62,030 nucleotides of DNA, taken from positions 1 through 62,030 of the forward strand of contig QZJZ01000047.1 in assembly GCA_003599815.1 (NCBI GenBank). The letters are read 5' to 3'. The translations under genes were made by a program, and so were the position numbers. The DNA is from Candidatus Auribacter fodinae. GTDB lineage: Bacteria > Auribacterota > Auribacteria > Auribacterales > Auribacteraceae. Positions 10,846 through 19,691 of the stretch are shown here, one piece after another. A model generated the notes under the pieces. The model made no database searches, had not been told where the DNA came from, and saw only the letters and a program-made list of their open reading frames with translations. Within the stretch, counting starts at the first letter, position 1. Each line of letters opens with the position of its first letter.

Positions 10846-11562
10846 ATGATAAAACAACTTTTTCTTCTTCGTGATTTGCAGGAAATTGACCTTCGTATTT
10901 TTACGTTACGAAAAAAGCAGACATCTCTCCCCGAAAACCTGCAAAGCCTGAAAAAAGATGTTGACCAGAAACGTAAAGCGCTCGATCAGGCATCACATAA
11001 AGCGCGCGAACTCAAAGTTGAACAGAAAAGCCTTGAAAACGAACTGGAAAGCCATAAAAATACCGCTGTTAAATATAAAAACCAGTCATCCCAGATAAAA
11101 AGCAATGACCAGTATAAAGCTTTGATGCTGGAAATTGCCATAATCGAGAAAAAAATTGCCGCGGTAGAAGATGCCATTCTGGAGCAAATGCTTAAAACTG
11201 AAAGCGCTGAGGATGAGGTAAAACAAGCTCAGGCGGCTCTTAAATCCTGTGAAGAACGCTTGAAATCCGGCGAAGAAAAAATCAATATTGAAATTCAGCA
11301 GGTTGATGAACAAATCAACAAAATTAAAGCTGAACGAAACGAGCTCAGCCGCAAAGTTGACCCGAAATCGCTCAACCTCTATGAACGGATTCTGCAGAAC
11401 AAACGCGAAGAACTGGCTGTTGTCCCTCTGGAAGGAAATACCTGCCAGGGATGCCATATGAAAGTAACCCCGAACGATGTGAACGAAGTGCACAAAGGAC
11501 ATCGGATTGTCATATGTGAGAACTGCTCGCGCATCCTCTACTCTTTACCGGAATCAATATAA
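10846..11562 (+). CDS. Coiled-coil zinc-ribbon protein (CdsZ/DUF164 family)
   Basis: The 238-residue protein has a long N-terminal coiled coil (about residues 10-170, rich in K, E, Q and L heptads). A C4 zinc ribbon follows near the C-terminus: CQGCHMKV (about 203-210) and CENCSRILY (about 226-234). This architecture is that of the CdsZ / C4-type zinc ribbon family, reported as a dimeric nucleic-acid-associated protein in Chlamydia. It starts 40 bases after tRNA-Val and could be co-transcribed with it. In many bacteria this gene neighbours rnpB and a NIF3 gene, as it does loosely here. Confidence 0.8.
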   Translation: MIKQLFLLRDLQEIDLRIFTLRKKQTSLPENLQSLKKDVDQKRKALDQASHKARELKVEQKSLENELESHKNTAVKYKNQSSQIKSNDQYKALMLEIAIIEKKIAAVEDAILEQMLKTESAEDEVKQAQAALKSCEERLKSGEEKINIEIQQVDEQINKIKAERNELSRKVDPKSLNLYERILQNKREELAVVPLEGNTCQGCHMKVTPNDVNEVHKGHRIVICENCSRILYSLPESI

Positions 11563-11656
11563 TTCCCATACGGCAGATAAAAACTTTCTTTTCTGATTAC
11601 AATCATGTTACAATACCCGCAACAAATGAATTATATCCGCGCTTAAGGAGAATTGT

Positions 11657-14332
11657 ATGAAGAAAACAAATGGAATTATGCAGTTCCTCACGACCCTTTC
11701 ATGGATCCTGACACTCATGTTTGTGCTGGGCATTACCATGCGCCCGCTTACCGACTTCACCATCTGGACTGATCTCGCGATAGGAAAATATATCATTAAA
11801 CATTTCAGTGTCCCATCTCAGGAAATATTTTCATTCACCAGTCCGAATTTTAGATATATTGATGAAAACTGGTTGTTCCAAGCAGTTGCTTTTATCTTAT
11901 ATAAAGCAATCGGTATGAGCGGCTTAATAATTGCAAAATCCCTGTTCCTTACCGCTGTTGCCGTTTTAATGCTTATCCTCGCACGCCGGCGCCGATGGAA
12001 CGTCGCTGTGGCAGGATTCTGCATCACCCTGATATTTTACCAGTTTCACGAGAAATGGCTCCTTCGTTCGCAGATTATTGGTGTCATATTGATGTTATGC
12101 ATGATATATACGCTCATGTCCTATCATGCATCCCGCAAAACGCGATATCTTCTGCCCTTACCCTACATCATGTTTATATGGGTCAACGTTCATCCGTCAT
12201 TCATTCTGGGAATAATTATCCTGATCTTTTTTACCGTTTCCGAATACATAAAAAAAGCCATCCGCCAGCAAATGGCATTCTGGTTCGGCCCGTCGTTAAA
12301 ATGGAAAAACCTGCTGTATCTTATGGGAGCGTCAATACTATCGATTCTGGTTGTATTTCTCAATCCAAACGGCAAGGACATACTATCGTACAGCATCGAA
12401 TCAAACAATGCTTCACTGCTCAACACGTTTCACGCGTCATTTATAAGCGAACGCGTATGGCTGAGACAGATTCCGCTCCTGATTTTACCGGCTATAACCC
12501 TGCTCAGCATGTTCTTTGTGCCGCAACGGCGTACAGACAGTACTCACGGCATACTGATGATCATCACATTCGGCGCCTGCTTTGCCATGAAACGATACGC
12601 CATATTTCCGTTCATACTGACGCTTCCTTTCGCGATAAAGTATTTATCACATATAACGGATCTGGCTGTTCATGAAGCGCAGATATCAGGCCGTGATTTT
12701 CGTAAACATGCCAGTACCGCTATTCTGGCGCTCTGTGCCGGCGGCATCGTCACGTTTACGTCACTGTACATGACAAACCCCGCTTCGCCGCAGATCTTTT
12801 CCCCGTCCGACAGGGCAGACTTTTTTCCTGAAGATTTAGTCAACCACATAAAACACTACCCGGCAAACAACAATATATATCTGCCGATAGAATACTCCGG
12901 TTTTTTCCTCTATCATCTGTTCCCTGACTACCCAATTTTTATAGACACCAGAATCCCGTTTATTAACCCCGTACCCATGATTGACGACCTGAAACTGCAT
13001 GAAGCGCAAGTCGGCTGGGAATTCCTGACCAATAAATATCATTTTAACACTCTGATACTGAGAACGACGCTCGGCCAACGCCATATTGTAACCCCCCGTG
13101 ACTCGTTCCATGAAAAAATTGCACAGTCCCCCGATTGGCGCGTAGCATACTGGGATGACAACAATATTATGTATACCCGCACATATCATAATCTTACCGA
13201 AGAAGAACGTGATACGCTGTACGTTTCGCTCGATCCTGAAAATATCGCACAGTTTTTAACCGACGACCCGTTAAAATTGCGCAGTTTGAAACGTGAACTG
13301 AACAGAAGATACAATCAGGCTCCCCCTTCAGCATGGTGTTCGGTTTATCTTGGTATACTTGCCATGAAGGCCGGCGATGCTGATGCCGCTCGCGAACACT
13401 TCAAAACTGCCAGGTCTATCATGCCCGAAAACCCGAATGTTGTAATCTTTGACGATGTTCTTGCGTGGCATTACAATAACAGTGAAGAGGCTCTCGCCAG
13501 CCTGATCGGCACATTTGAATCACCGCAGGAAGGCGCATTGCAGGCCGCATATGCCCTGATTTTAATGAATCATTACAAAAGCGCGGAAAAAATCGCGTCT
13601 TATCTGGTTAAATCCAACCCGAACAATGTGGAAGGGCTTATCCTGCTCGGCACGTGCAAGGACATAAACGGGGACTATATAAACGCCCTTGCGTCATTCC
13701 AGAACGCATTACTGCTGGAGCCATCCAACGTCTATATACATCTTGCCATGAGCAAATGCTATATGCATAACGGAGTATGGGACCAGTCAGCGGAACGCTT
13801 ACGCGAAGCGTTGAACATTGATGATACAAATTATCTGTTATGGTACCAGCTTGGCGAAACGTATATCAAGCAAGGTTCCTATAACTTCGCTTTAAGCATG
13901 TTTCATAAAGTGACCCGTTTGCGCCCGCACCATCTTCCTTCATGGATATACATCGGCACGGTATACCGAAAAACAGGACAATATAAAGAAGCATTCGAAG
14001 CCTTAAAACGGGCGCTTGTGCTCGATCCGTTTTCAGATACCGTTTATGTAGAACTCGCTGAAACATTCATGGATGTCAATAAATATGACAATGCTGAAAA
14101 AATCGTTGCTGAGCTGGAAAAGCAGGACGATGACGCGTTTTTCACGACTGACCCGCGCTTTCTCTTTATCAAGGCACGGTTAAGCGCCCAGAAAGGTGAT
14201 AAAGAAGCTACGTATACCTTAACGAAAAAAGTTCTTGAATACGGCGGATTAGATACACGCGAACAGTTTTTAACCGGAAAAGAGTTCGCGCCCTATCTTG
14301 AAGATACCCAGTTCAGGGACATATTGCAGTAA
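11657..14332 (+). CDS. Polytopic membrane protein with C-terminal TPR repeats
   Basis: The 891-residue protein has two halves. Residues ~8-390 hold about ten hydrophobic helices. The first loop resembles the DFTIWTDLAIGKYI…PSQEIFSFTSPNFRYIDENWLFQ pattern found in uncharacterised polytopic proteins related to oligosaccharyl or glycosyl transferases. Residues ~560-860 carry at least six TPR repeats (for example ALASFQNALLLEPSNVYIHL, SGMFHKV-type and AFEALKRALVLDP helices). No known catalytic motif is clear, so function is not assigned; a role in envelope glycan handling is only a guess. The start has AAGGAG at 11646-11651. rnpB begins 43 bases after the stop. Confidence 0.65.
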   Translation: MKKTNGIMQFLTTLSWILTLMFVLGITMRPLTDFTIWTDLAIGKYIIKHFSVPSQEIFSFTSPNFRYIDENWLFQAVAFILYKAIGMSGLIIAKSLFLTAVAVLMLILARRRRWNVAVAGFCITLIFYQFHEKWLLRSQIIGVILMLCMIYTLMSYHASRKTRYLLPLPYIMFIWVNVHPSFILGIIILIFFTVSEYIKKAIRQQMAFWFGPSLKWKNLLYLMGASILSILVVFLNPNGKDILSYSIESNNASLLNTFHASFISERVWLRQIPLLILPAITLLSMFFVPQRRTDSTHGILMIITFGACFAMKRYAIFPFILTLPFAIKYLSHITDLAVHEAQISGRDFRKHASTAILALCAGGIVTFTSLYMTNPASPQIFSPSDRADFFPEDLVNHIKHYPANNNIYLPIEYSGFFLYHLFPDYPIFIDTRIPFINPVPMIDDLKLHEAQVGWEFLTNKYHFNTLILRTTLGQRHIVTPRDSFHEKIAQSPDWRVAYWDDNNIMYTRTYHNLTEEERDTLYVSLDPENIAQFLTDDPLKLRSLKRELNRRYNQAPPSAWCSVYLGILAMKAGDADAAREHFKTARSIMPENPNVVIFDDVLAWHYNNSEEALASLIGTFESPQEGALQAAYALILMNHYKSAEKIASYLVKSNPNNVEGLILLGTCKDINGDYINALASFQNALLLEPSNVYIHLAMSKCYMHNGVWDQSAERLREALNIDDTNYLLWYQLGETYIKQGSYNFALSMFHKVTRLRPHHLPSWIYIGTVYRKTGQYKEAFEALKRALVLDPFSDTVYVELAETFMDVNKYDNAEKIVAELEKQDDDAFFTTDPRFLFIKARLSAQKGDKEATYTLTKKVLEYGGLDTREQFLTGKEFAPYLEDTQFRDILQ

Positions 14333-14375
14333 CAAACCTTTTAACTTCAGCGACACGACTGAATCGAATCATAAT

Positions 14376-14716
14376 AGTGGGAGGCTGGATGGCTGCTTCG
14401 CTCAGCGAAGAGGAAAGTCCGAACTCCACAGGGCAGAATGCTGGATAACGTCCAGGCGGGGCAACCCGACGGAAAGTGCCACAGAAAATATACCGCCAGC
14501 CGGTGTTCCGGCTGGTAAGGGTGAAATGGCGAGGTAAGAGCTCACCGCGAACCGGGCGACCGGGTCGGCAGGGTAAACCCCATTCGGAGCAAGGCCAAAT
14601 AGGAGACAACAGGACGGCCCGTCCTGTCTCGGGTTAGGCCGCATGAGCGGTACAGTAATGTACCCCCCAGATGAATAGCCGTCCTCGACAGAATTCGGCT
14701 TACAGGCCTCCCACTT
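14376..14716 (+). ncRNA. rnpB: RNase P RNA (class A)
   Basis: Catalytic RNA of RNase P, which matures tRNA 5' ends. Helix P1 is GTGGGAGGC (14377-14385) with GCCTCCCAC (14706-14714). The conserved CR-I core GAGGAAAGTCCGAACTCCACAGGGCAG follows at about 14410. The middle contains the GGTAAGGGTGAAATGGCGAGGTAAGAG-like segment with universal AAGAGCTCACCG. The 3' part holds GGTAAACCCC, the loop that pairs with tRNA CCA, and the CR-V-type CCCCAGATGAATAGCCG. Overall length (about 340) fits bacterial type A. No strong T-tract terminator follows, only TTTTCCTTT. Confidence 0.93.
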
Positions 14717-14803
14717 TTCCTTTAAATCCACACAAAGACACGTTTTAGCGCTGAAAAAGCCTCTAATTTGGAAGTGGAAAAAGATTCTAAGTTCCTCTTT
14801 TAA

Positions 14804-14894
14804 GATGTCATCACGAGGAGCGTTAGCGACGTGGTGATCTCAAAATGAATAGAGCTGAGATTGCCACAGCCGCTTCGAGGCAGAGCAATGACAT
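14804..14894. repeat. Imperfect palindromic dispersed repeat (REP/MITE-like)
   Basis: A ~90-base element whose ends are inverted (ATGTCAT at 14805-14811, ATGACAT at 14888-14894). Internal halves also mirror each other: CGAGGAGCG…GTGGTGATCTCA against TGAGATTGCCAC…CGCTTCGAGGCAGAGCAATG. Its consensus resembles the GTCATTGCGAGGAGCGAAGCGACG…GAGATTGCCACG element known, from memory, to be scattered through many environmental bacterial genomes. It carries no coding capacity. One copy is visible here, between rnpB and ilvE. Confidence 0.7.
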
Positions 14895-14929
14895 TCTCTT
14901 GTGACTTTCTCATTTATCCTGAGTTATAA

Positions 14930-15847
14930 TCAGAGATACGTCAGCCAGTTATGCTTGTCTTCGTACGAACCGTTCACAATCGAGAAAAAACGATCCTGAA
15001 TACGTTTGGTAATCGGACCCCGTTTGCCGTCAGCGACAATAATATCGTCTACTTTGGTAACCGGAGTAATCTCCGCGGCGGTACCGGTAAGGAATACCTC
15101 ATCCGCGATATACAGAGATTCTCTTGGAAGGATATGTTTTTCTATACGTATATCAAGGTCACGGGCAAGCATAAACACACAGTGGCGTGTAATACCCGGA
15201 AGGATCGCCGAAGTGGTCGGCGGGGTGTAAATCGTGCCGTTTCTAACGATAAAAATATTTTCGCCAGAACCTTCGGAAACATAACCGAATGAATCCAGAG
15301 CGATACCTTCGTCATACCCGTTTTTCACAGCTTCCATCTTAATAAGCTGTGAATTCATATAATTTGCCGCGACTTTCGCCAGAGTAGGAGTTGTGTTCGG
15401 CGCGGCACGGTGCCAAGACGATACCTGAACGGATATCCCCTTTTCCATCGCTTCCTCGCCAAGATATTTGCCCCAATCCCACGCCGCAAGAGCAACATGC
15501 ATCGGAGAGGCAAAAGGATTAAGGCCCAGCGTGCCGAACCCGCGAAATGCAAAGGGGCGGACATAGGCTTCTTCCAGTTTGTTAATCCTAATGAGTTCAA
15601 TAAGAGCGGTTTCCAGCTCTTCTATCGTGTATGGGATATCCATGTAGTAGATCTTACATGAATCGTACAACCGTTTCAGGTGGTCACGCATCCGCAGTAA
15701 TACCGATCCCTTTGGCGTTTTATAACACCGAACCGAATCAAACGCACAGGTTCCGTAATGAATCGAATGAGCGAGAATATGCACCTGCGCATCGTTCCAT
15801 GGAACGAATTTACCGTCATACCATATTTTGTCCGCATAAAAAGCCAT
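14930..15847 (-). CDS. ilvE: Branched-chain amino acid aminotransferase
   Basis: PLP enzyme of fold type IV that transfers the amino group for Leu, Ile and Val synthesis. The product is 305 residues from the ATG at 15847; an in-frame GTG at 15862 is less likely because it overlaps the Shine-Dalgarno GGAGG eight bases before the ATG. Motifs include IHYGTCAFDSVRCYKT near the N-terminus, VRPFAFRG, AKVAANYMNSQLIKMEA with the PLP-binding Lys, and the phosphate-binding GSGENIFIV and TGTAAEITPV. D-amino acid transaminase shares this fold, but the sequence pattern fits IlvE. It is transcribed away from rnpB and precedes no partner on its strand. Confidence 0.92.
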   Translation of the reverse strand: MAFYADKIWYDGKFVPWNDAQVHILAHSIHYGTCAFDSVRCYKTPKGSVLLRMRDHLKRLYDSCKIYYMDIPYTIEELETALIELIRINKLEEAYVRPFAFRGFGTLGLNPFASPMHVALAAWDWGKYLGEEAMEKGISVQVSSWHRAAPNTTPTLAKVAANYMNSQLIKMEAVKNGYDEGIALDSFGYVSEGSGENIFIVRNGTIYTPPTTSAILPGITRHCVFMLARDLDIRIEKHILPRESLYIADEVFLTGTAAEITPVTKVDDIIVADGKRGPITKRIQDRFFSIVNGSYEDKHNWLTYL

Positions 15848-15933
15848 TGGAAAATCCTCCACATCTGTATCATAAAAGTTTAAATTTTGTCAGATTGAAA
15901 TCAAAGCATCTTAGCACAGGGAATTATAGCAGG

Positions 15934-17130
15934 TCAAGATTTTGCTTCCGGCTTATCAAGTATATTGCCGAGCACAACAGAGTTTCTTCCGTATTTTCGC
16001 CGGATGGAATCAATGGATTTATACAAATCCCGCGATTCATCGCGCTTTTCATGGAAAAAGTCCATCTGTTCCTCGCCTTCCGCCCCCGTGCTGACCGAGA
16101 TCCCTATCAGACGAACCGGTTTATCAAGCACCACCTTATCAAGAAGCTCGCAGGCATGATGAAATATCAGATGATCCTGATCTATCAGGGAAGTAAACGA
16201 CACGCATCGTGTCAGTGTGGTAAAATCCTTAAACCGTACTTTAATGGTAACCCGTGCCCCAAGCAGGTTTTTCTCTCTTAACCGGGTGCCGACTTCCTGC
16301 GCCATTTTTCCAAGTACGGTTCGAAGCAGGCGTTTGTCTGAAGTGTCCTGTTCAAAGGTGACCTCTTTCCCGATTGATTTCTGGACAGACGGTTCAGCCT
16401 CGACCGGACGGTCGTCAATACCGTTCGCAAGATAATGAAGAGCGATTCCGAAATTGCCGAACAGGTGTTCCAGCGCCTGAACAGTGAGTTTCTGGAGGTC
16501 GGATACCGTCCGTATCCCATGGCGGTGCAGGTGCTGTACAGTTTTTTCTCCGACACCCCATAACCGTTCAACCTTCATCGGCGCGAGGAACGGCGCTTCC
16601 GTGCCGGGCATGACAACACACAGCCCATCAGGCTTATTATAATCAGACGCTATTTTAGCGACGGATTTGTTGGAAGCAATACCCACTGAAGCAGTCAGGC
16701 AAAGGCTGGTTCGTATGGCGTTCTTGATAACCATACCCTTTTCATGAAGCCCTTCAGGTAATTGAATACAGCCGGTCAGGTCAAGAAAAGCCTCATCGAC
16801 AGATACAGGCTCCACAATCGGAGTAAATGTATCGAGAATGTCATGGAAACGGCGGGAATACTCATGGTACAGAGATCCGTTTACCGGAAGAAAAATGCCG
16901 TGCGGGCATAACTTTTCCGCAGTGCTGATCGGCATGGCTGACCGTATCCCGAATTTGCGCGCCTCATAGCTGGCGGCGGAAACCACGCCTCTCTTACCCG
17001 GTTCAGCGCCCACAATAACCGGTTTTCCGCGCAGTTCAGGATGCACAAGCTGTTCAACGGACGCAAAAAACGCATCCATGTCAACATGGGCGATCACACG
17101 GTTTGCTGACGATAACGATTTCCGCTTCAT
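15934..17130 (-). CDS. dinB: DNA polymerase IV (Y family)
   Basis: Error-prone translesion polymerase. The 398-residue product contains the palm motif VIAHVDMDAFFASVEQL at the N-terminus, the catalytic SVDEAFLDLTG, helix-hairpin-helix thumb segments (VGEKTVQHLHRHGIRTVSDLQ) and a C-terminal little-finger domain. A QMDFF-like beta-clamp-binding peptide (EEQMDFF) lies near the end. I choose the ATG at 17130, with GGAG six bases upstream; a TTG two codons earlier overlaps that site. Two hairpins separate it from the upstream speB on the same strand. Confidence 0.93.
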   Translation of the reverse strand: MKRKSLSSANRVIAHVDMDAFFASVEQLVHPELRGKPVIVGAEPGKRGVVSAASYEARKFGIRSAMPISTAEKLCPHGIFLPVNGSLYHEYSRRFHDILDTFTPIVEPVSVDEAFLDLTGCIQLPEGLHEKGMVIKNAIRTSLCLTASVGIASNKSVAKIASDYNKPDGLCVVMPGTEAPFLAPMKVERLWGVGEKTVQHLHRHGIRTVSDLQKLTVQALEHLFGNFGIALHYLANGIDDRPVEAEPSVQKSIGKEVTFEQDTSDKRLLRTVLGKMAQEVGTRLREKNLLGARVTIKVRFKDFTTLTRCVSFTSLIDQDHLIFHHACELLDKVVLDKPVRLIGISVSTGAEGEEQMDFFHEKRDESRDLYKSIDSIRRKYGRNSVVLGNILDKPEAKS

Positions 17131-17154
17131 GCCCAACTCCTAACAGAAAGACTA

Positions 17155-17187
17155 CGCCTGCCGCAGGCGACAGAAAATACCTCTGTC
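17155..17187 (-). terminator. Paired hairpins between speB and dinB
   Basis: CGCCTG-CCG-CAGGCG (17155-17169) and GACAGA…TCTGTC (17169-17187) are two adjacent stem-loops just after the speB stop on the minus strand. Only a short T-rich stretch follows, so they may attenuate or stabilise rather than fully terminate. Confidence 0.35.
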
Positions 17188-17195
17188 AGATTAGA

Positions 17196-18062
17196 TCAGG
17201 CGAGATAACTGATCAGTTTATACGCGAGGCGGGCGGCATAAAATGTTGACGCATGGTCGTGACGGCACGGCGCCACTTCAACAAGGTCAGCGCCGACAAC
17301 CTTTTTGCCGGAATCATGCAGTTTACTGAACAGCATCATGATTTCCCGCCAGTACAAACCGCCCGGCTCAGGAGTTCCGGTTGCCCGTACCTCCGAGATA
17401 TCGACAGCATCTATATCAAACGTAACATACACATGAGATCCGAGTTTAGATATAACTTTATCTATCCAGTCCGGATCATCATGCCGCTTGTGAGCGAAAA
17501 ACACATTTAATTTATGTTCGCATATCAGGTCATGCTCTTCAGCAGACAGACTGCGAATGCCGACAGAGGCGAACGGAATGCCCATTTCCCAGATACGTTT
17601 CATAACGCTGGCGTGCGACCACTTCAGCCCCTGATATTCTTCGCGCAAATCAGCGTGAGCGTCACAGTGCAGGACAGTCAGGTTCTTATATACTTCCGAC
17701 AACCCCTGTACAATAGGTGCGCTGATAGAATGCTCGCCGCCCAGAAAAAAAGGGAATTTTTTGTCTTTAGCCAGATTTACGGCTTTCGCGCTCAGTTCCG
17801 CGGACATTGTAGTCCAGCCGTCGCCGCATGTAATCTGGTCATCGGTAGCGATGCCCATTTCACACGGCTCGCACTCGCTCATTTCGTCCCAGAGTTCAAC
17901 CTGAGCGGACGCATTAATTATAGCGTGCGGGCCGTATATGGTGCCTTTGCCATAGCTGGTACTGCCTTCAAAAGGCACAGGCACCACAACCACGCGCGCA
18001 GTATCGCGATCGCACAATTCAGGCGGCAAGTCAAGAAACACAGGCGTATTGGGAACCCGCAT
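17196..18062 (-). CDS. speB: Agmatinase (arginase/ureohydrolase family)
   Basis: Hydrolyses agmatine to putrescine and urea with a binuclear Mn centre. The 288-residue product from the ATG at 18062 has the family metal motifs GGEHS (residues ~110), HCDAHADLR and TFDIDAVDIS, and the C-terminal GADLVEVAP. The start at 18062 has GGAGG eight bases upstream; the frame is open further but would overlap the preceding gene by about 160 bases. It lies 31 bases after the pyruvoyl arginine decarboxylase on the same strand, which supports agmatinase over arginase or formiminoglutamase. Confidence 0.9.
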   Translation of the reverse strand: MRVPNTPVFLDLPPELCDRDTARVVVVPVPFEGSTSYGKGTIYGPHAIINASAQVELWDEMSECEPCEMGIATDDQITCGDGWTTMSAELSAKAVNLAKDKKFPFFLGGEHSISAPIVQGLSEVYKNLTVLHCDAHADLREEYQGLKWSHASVMKRIWEMGIPFASVGIRSLSAEEHDLICEHKLNVFFAHKRHDDPDWIDKVISKLGSHVYVTFDIDAVDISEVRATGTPEPGGLYWREIMMLFSKLHDSGKKVVGADLVEVAPCRHDHASTFYAARLAYKLISYLA

Positions 18063-18093
18063 CACACATAGTCCTCCATCATATACCCTGTTG

Positions 18094-18648
18094 TTACTCC
18101 ATATCCCTGAGGATAAAAATAGCGGCGGCCACGACAGTAGTCCATAACCCGTCTTTATCGCCGCGTGCGGTCTGAGTAATATTGGTGGTTTTAATAATTT
18201 TACCGCTCGCTTTATACTCTTTTTTCCGCTCATCCCATGCCGCTTCAGGATCAAAATCTATGCCAAGCGTCGTAGCAAGCATCGCCGCGGCAAGGTCTTC
18301 ACAATAATCGCCGGCTACACGCTCGCTCTGTCCAAACCCATGATGTTCGGACAAATAGCCGTACTGCTTCTTATCCTTGGGCAGAGCCAACCCGATAGAA
18401 GCCGCGGTCAGACGATTAGGTTCATTCGTCGAGTTGCGAGCCATAACGCAAAAAACAATCTCACCCGGATGTAAAAGTTTAAGCCCCTTTTCCTTCGGCA
18501 CGATTTTACAGCTAGGAGGATAAATACTGGAAACAGTCACCAGATTACATTTTTCAATGCCTGCACTCCGTAATGCCAACTCAAAACTACTCAGTTTTTC
18601 TTTGTGTTTTCCAACACCCTTGGTAAGAAACATACATTTTGGCACCAT
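18094..18648 (-). CDS. Pyruvoyl-dependent arginine decarboxylase
   Basis: Decarboxylates arginine to agmatine using a pyruvoyl group made by self-cleavage. The 184-residue proenzyme carries the serinolysis site TVSSIYPP (Ser40/Ser41, preceding Ile42). It also has the conserved [16 protein letters not shown] and [10 protein letters not shown] segments of the PvlArgDC family, best known from archaea and some Chlamydiae. The start ATG has GAGGAG ten bases upstream. Agmatinase follows directly, forming a two-step arginine to putrescine pathway. A plausible sigma-70 promoter lies at 18729-18757. Confidence 0.92.
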   Translation of the reverse strand: MVPKCMFLTKGVGKHKEKLSSFELALRSAGIEKCNLVTVSSIYPPSCKIVPKEKGLKLLHPGEIVFCVMARNSTNEPNRLTAASIGLALPKDKKQYGYLSEHHGFGQSERVAGDYCEDLAAAMLATTLGIDFDPEAAWDERKKEYKASGKIIKTTNITQTARGDKDGLWTTVVAAAIFILRDME

Positions 18649-18728
18649 TTAAGCCATTCTCCTCATCATCAGTATACGTTGGCTTTAAATTAGTTACAAA
18701 ACTACTTAAGTCTCGCGGAAAAATTTGT

Positions 18729-18757
18729 ATAATACAGGTGAATCGCAGATAATGCAA
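18729..18757 (-). promoter_or_regulatory. Candidate promoter of the arginine decarboxylase-agmatinase operon
   Basis: On the minus strand TTGCAT (complement of 18752-18757) and TATTAT (complement of 18729-18734) are separated by exactly 17 bases. It lies about 80 bases upstream of the decarboxylase start, inside an AT-rich divergent spacer (18649-18933). On the plus strand the same spacer holds TATAAT at 18831-18836, a possible cysE -10, without a clear -35. Confidence 0.45.
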
Positions 18758-18933
18758 TAAAAAAAACATCTTTTCCCTAATACCAAATAAAATACTAAAT
18801 TTTTTCTTATATGAAAACTGAAAAATGTTCTATAATAGCTCTTTTAAGTGTCTTTTTCTGATTTCAGGACACTTTTTGAAGTTAAATTGCGTCATAAGTA
18901 TCTTAGACCAGCTATTCAGGGAGTATACATACA

Positions 18934-19668
18934 ATGGTGCTATGGGAAGATTTCAAAGCGATTTTTCAACGTGACCCTGCCGCCCGCGGGTTCTGGGGTG
19001 TACTGGAAGTAATCTTAAGTTATTCGGGATTCCATGCAATCGTCAGCCACAGGATATGTCATTTCCTGCACGCGAAACTGCATCTTCCTCTTATACCACG
19101 CTTACTTTCGCAGATCGCACGGCTTATTACCGGAATAGAAATTCATCCCGGCGCGCAGATTGGAAAAGGTTTTTTTATCGACCACGGTATGGGGGTGGTT
19201 ATCGGAGAAACAACTATCGTAGGTGATTTCGTTACTCTGTATCAGGGCGTAACGCTTGGCGGAACAGGAAAAGAATCCGGGAAACGCCACCCTACACTGA
19301 AAAACCATATTGTCGTCGGCGCAGGTTCGAAAGTGCTCGGCAATATTACGATCGGCAACAATGTCAAAATCGGCGCGGGATCTGTAGTGGTAAAAAATGT
19401 GCCTGATGACTGTACCGTTGTCGGTGTCCCGGCGGAAATAGTGAAACGGCGCGGCACGAAGGTTCCTGAAATGAGCCTCGACCACGCGAACCTGCCGGAC
19501 CCGATCGCCATGCGGCTTGCCGCGATTCAGGCGGAAATCGATTGTATCGAAGACCATATCCGCTGTTTCAATGAGGAATGCAAAATGCGGAAAATAACGC
19601 GTGAATCCATTAAAAACTCCATTGAAGAACTCAAAAATTTGCAAAATCTTGATGAAACGCCATCCTGA
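18934..19668 (+). CDS. cysE: Serine O-acetyltransferase
   Basis: Acetylates L-serine with acetyl-CoA, the first step of cysteine synthesis. The 244-residue protein has the N-terminal helical domain ending at HFLHAKLHLPLIPRLLSQ. The left-handed parallel beta-helix of hexapeptide repeats follows (GIEIHPGAQIGKGFFIDHG, VVIGETTIVGD, GNITIGNNVKIGAGSVV), with the catalytic His region in IDHGMGVVIG and HPTLKNHIVVGAG. A ~60-residue charged C-terminal extension follows the core. metX begins 23 bases later, so O-acetylserine and O-acetylhomoserine synthesis are coupled. Confidence 0.93.
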   Translation: MVLWEDFKAIFQRDPAARGFWGVLEVILSYSGFHAIVSHRICHFLHAKLHLPLIPRLLSQIARLITGIEIHPGAQIGKGFFIDHGMGVVIGETTIVGDFVTLYQGVTLGGTGKESGKRHPTLKNHIVVGAGSKVLGNITIGNNVKIGAGSVVVKNVPDDCTVVGVPAEIVKRRGTKVPEMSLDHANLPDPIAMRLAAIQAEIDCIEDHIRCFNEECKMRKITRESIKNSIEELKNLQNLDETPS

Positions 19669-19691
19669 AATAATAGAGGCAAAGACGCACC

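Noticed and set aside
15847..15862. GTG start for ilvE at 15862
   Set aside because: It overlaps the GGAGG ribosome site that serves the ATG at 15847.
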